This document shows positions 63,807 to 64,000 of a stretch of 64,000 nt of DNA, one piece after another (positions within the stretch are counted from its first letter, which is position 1; every line of letters starts with the position of its first letter). The notes beneath the pieces are model-generated. The model was not told where the DNA came from and did not search any database. It saw only the letters and a program-made list of their open reading frames with translations. The translations under genes and the position numbers were made by a program. Origin of the DNA: Chitinophaga dinghuensis (GTDB lineage Bacteria; Bacteroidota; Bacteroidia; Chitinophagales; Chitinophagaceae); assembly GCF_003259435.1 (NCBI RefSeq), contig NZ_QLMA01000013.1:1-64000 (forward strand). Reading direction: 5' to 3'.

Positions 63807-64000
63807 ATTTTCCGGGAGATAAATACTTCGCAAGAAAGGCAGCCGTTTTACTATGCTTCGATTTGGCTACATCTGCCGGAGTCCCCTGTGCTACTATCTT
63901 TCCACCTTCCTCTCCTGCTCCGGGACCAATGTCAATGATCCAATCGCTACCTGCCAATACCCGCATATTATGCTCTACTACAATAACTGTATTACCTGCA
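63805..64000 (-). CDS. uvrA: UvrA excinuclease subunit, C-terminal part only
   Basis: The last 64 codons of a minus-strand gene lie in the window; the rest continues beyond 64000. The readable end includes NTVIVVEHNMRVLAGSDWII, then DIGPGAGEEGGKIVAQGTPA, the UvrA pattern after the second ABC Walker B (EHN is the switch His). UvrA finds bulky DNA lesions in nucleotide excision repair. The MRVLAGSDW wording suggests the UvrA2-like branch, but the fragment is too short to say. The stop codon is inside the terminator stem tail. Confidence 0.85.
   Translation of the reverse strand, partial: AGNTVIVVEHNMRVLAGSDWIIDIGPGAGEEGGKIVAQGTPADVAKSKHSKTAAFLAKYLSPGK

Overview
The window looks like chromosomal DNA of a Bacteroidota bacterium, most likely Chitinophagaceae (Chitinophaga-like). 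The sequence-level reasons are: repeated TAnnTTTG -7 promoter boxes with weak or absent Shine-Dalgarno sites, a SusC/SusD pair controlled by an ECF sigma factor and a FecR anti-sigma factor, a secreted metalloprotease ending in a type 9 secretion sorting domain, a futalosine-pathway menaquinone gene, and GT-C type DUF2723 and YfhO membrane proteins. The genus is an inference; no rRNA is present.

Layout. 1-2.5 kb: tRNA-Lys, an SDR oxidoreductase, a SAM hydroxide adenosyltransferase and a small monooxygenase. 2.5-9.4 kb: a large DUF2723 membrane protein, a TonB-dependent siderophore-type receptor and an exported sugar isomerase-like protein. 9.5-12.1 kb: a vWA protein and AAA+ ATPase pair. 12.1-14 kb: three small unrecognised envelope proteins. 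14-16 kb: a Tat-exported Gfo/Idh/MocA oxidoreductase and a GNAT acetyltransferase. 16.1-24.4 kb (minus strand): sigma - FecR - SusC (with STN domain) - SusD - thioredoxin-like protein, a complete cell-surface-signalling uptake locus. 24.5-25.8 kb: a small HTH regulator divergent from an apparently structured, possibly conformationally switching RNA leader, a 13-codon leader ORF and a degenerate histidine-kinase ATPase domain, followed by three tandem hairpins. This is the least ordinary stretch in the window.

26-34 kb: azoreductase, tRNA-Cys, nucleoside phosphorylase, dapF, a CorA transporter, a NUDIX hydrolase, a queuosine-precursor transporter with a small membrane protein, and YfhO. 34.1-41.4 kb: a surface-glycan cluster (three glycosyltransferases, two methyltransferases, a dTDP-sugar ketoisomerase and aminotransferase pair, and a divergent flippase). 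41.7-46.6 kb: an NlpC/P60 lipoprotein, dnaE and trxA. 46.8-50.6 kb: a T9SS metalloprotease overlapping mqnE, then a DUF192 lipoprotein. 50.7-51.5 kb: a repeat island with about four tandem copies of a ~95-bp unit and inverted copies of the same words. 51.5-57.7 kb: an FMN-binding glutamate-synthase-like protein with a long leader holding a small ORF, a PVC-type cytochrome lipoprotein, a CNT nucleoside transporter and a DUF4259 protein. 57.7-64 kb: SMC, a FUSC membrane protein and the 3' end of uvrA.

Most of the window is ordinary core genome. The main candidates for something undescribed are the 24.8-25.8 kb RNA/HTH/leader-ORF locus, the 50.7-51.5 kb repeat island, and the small ORF in the leader of the glutamate-synthase-like gene. 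None can be proved from sequence alone.
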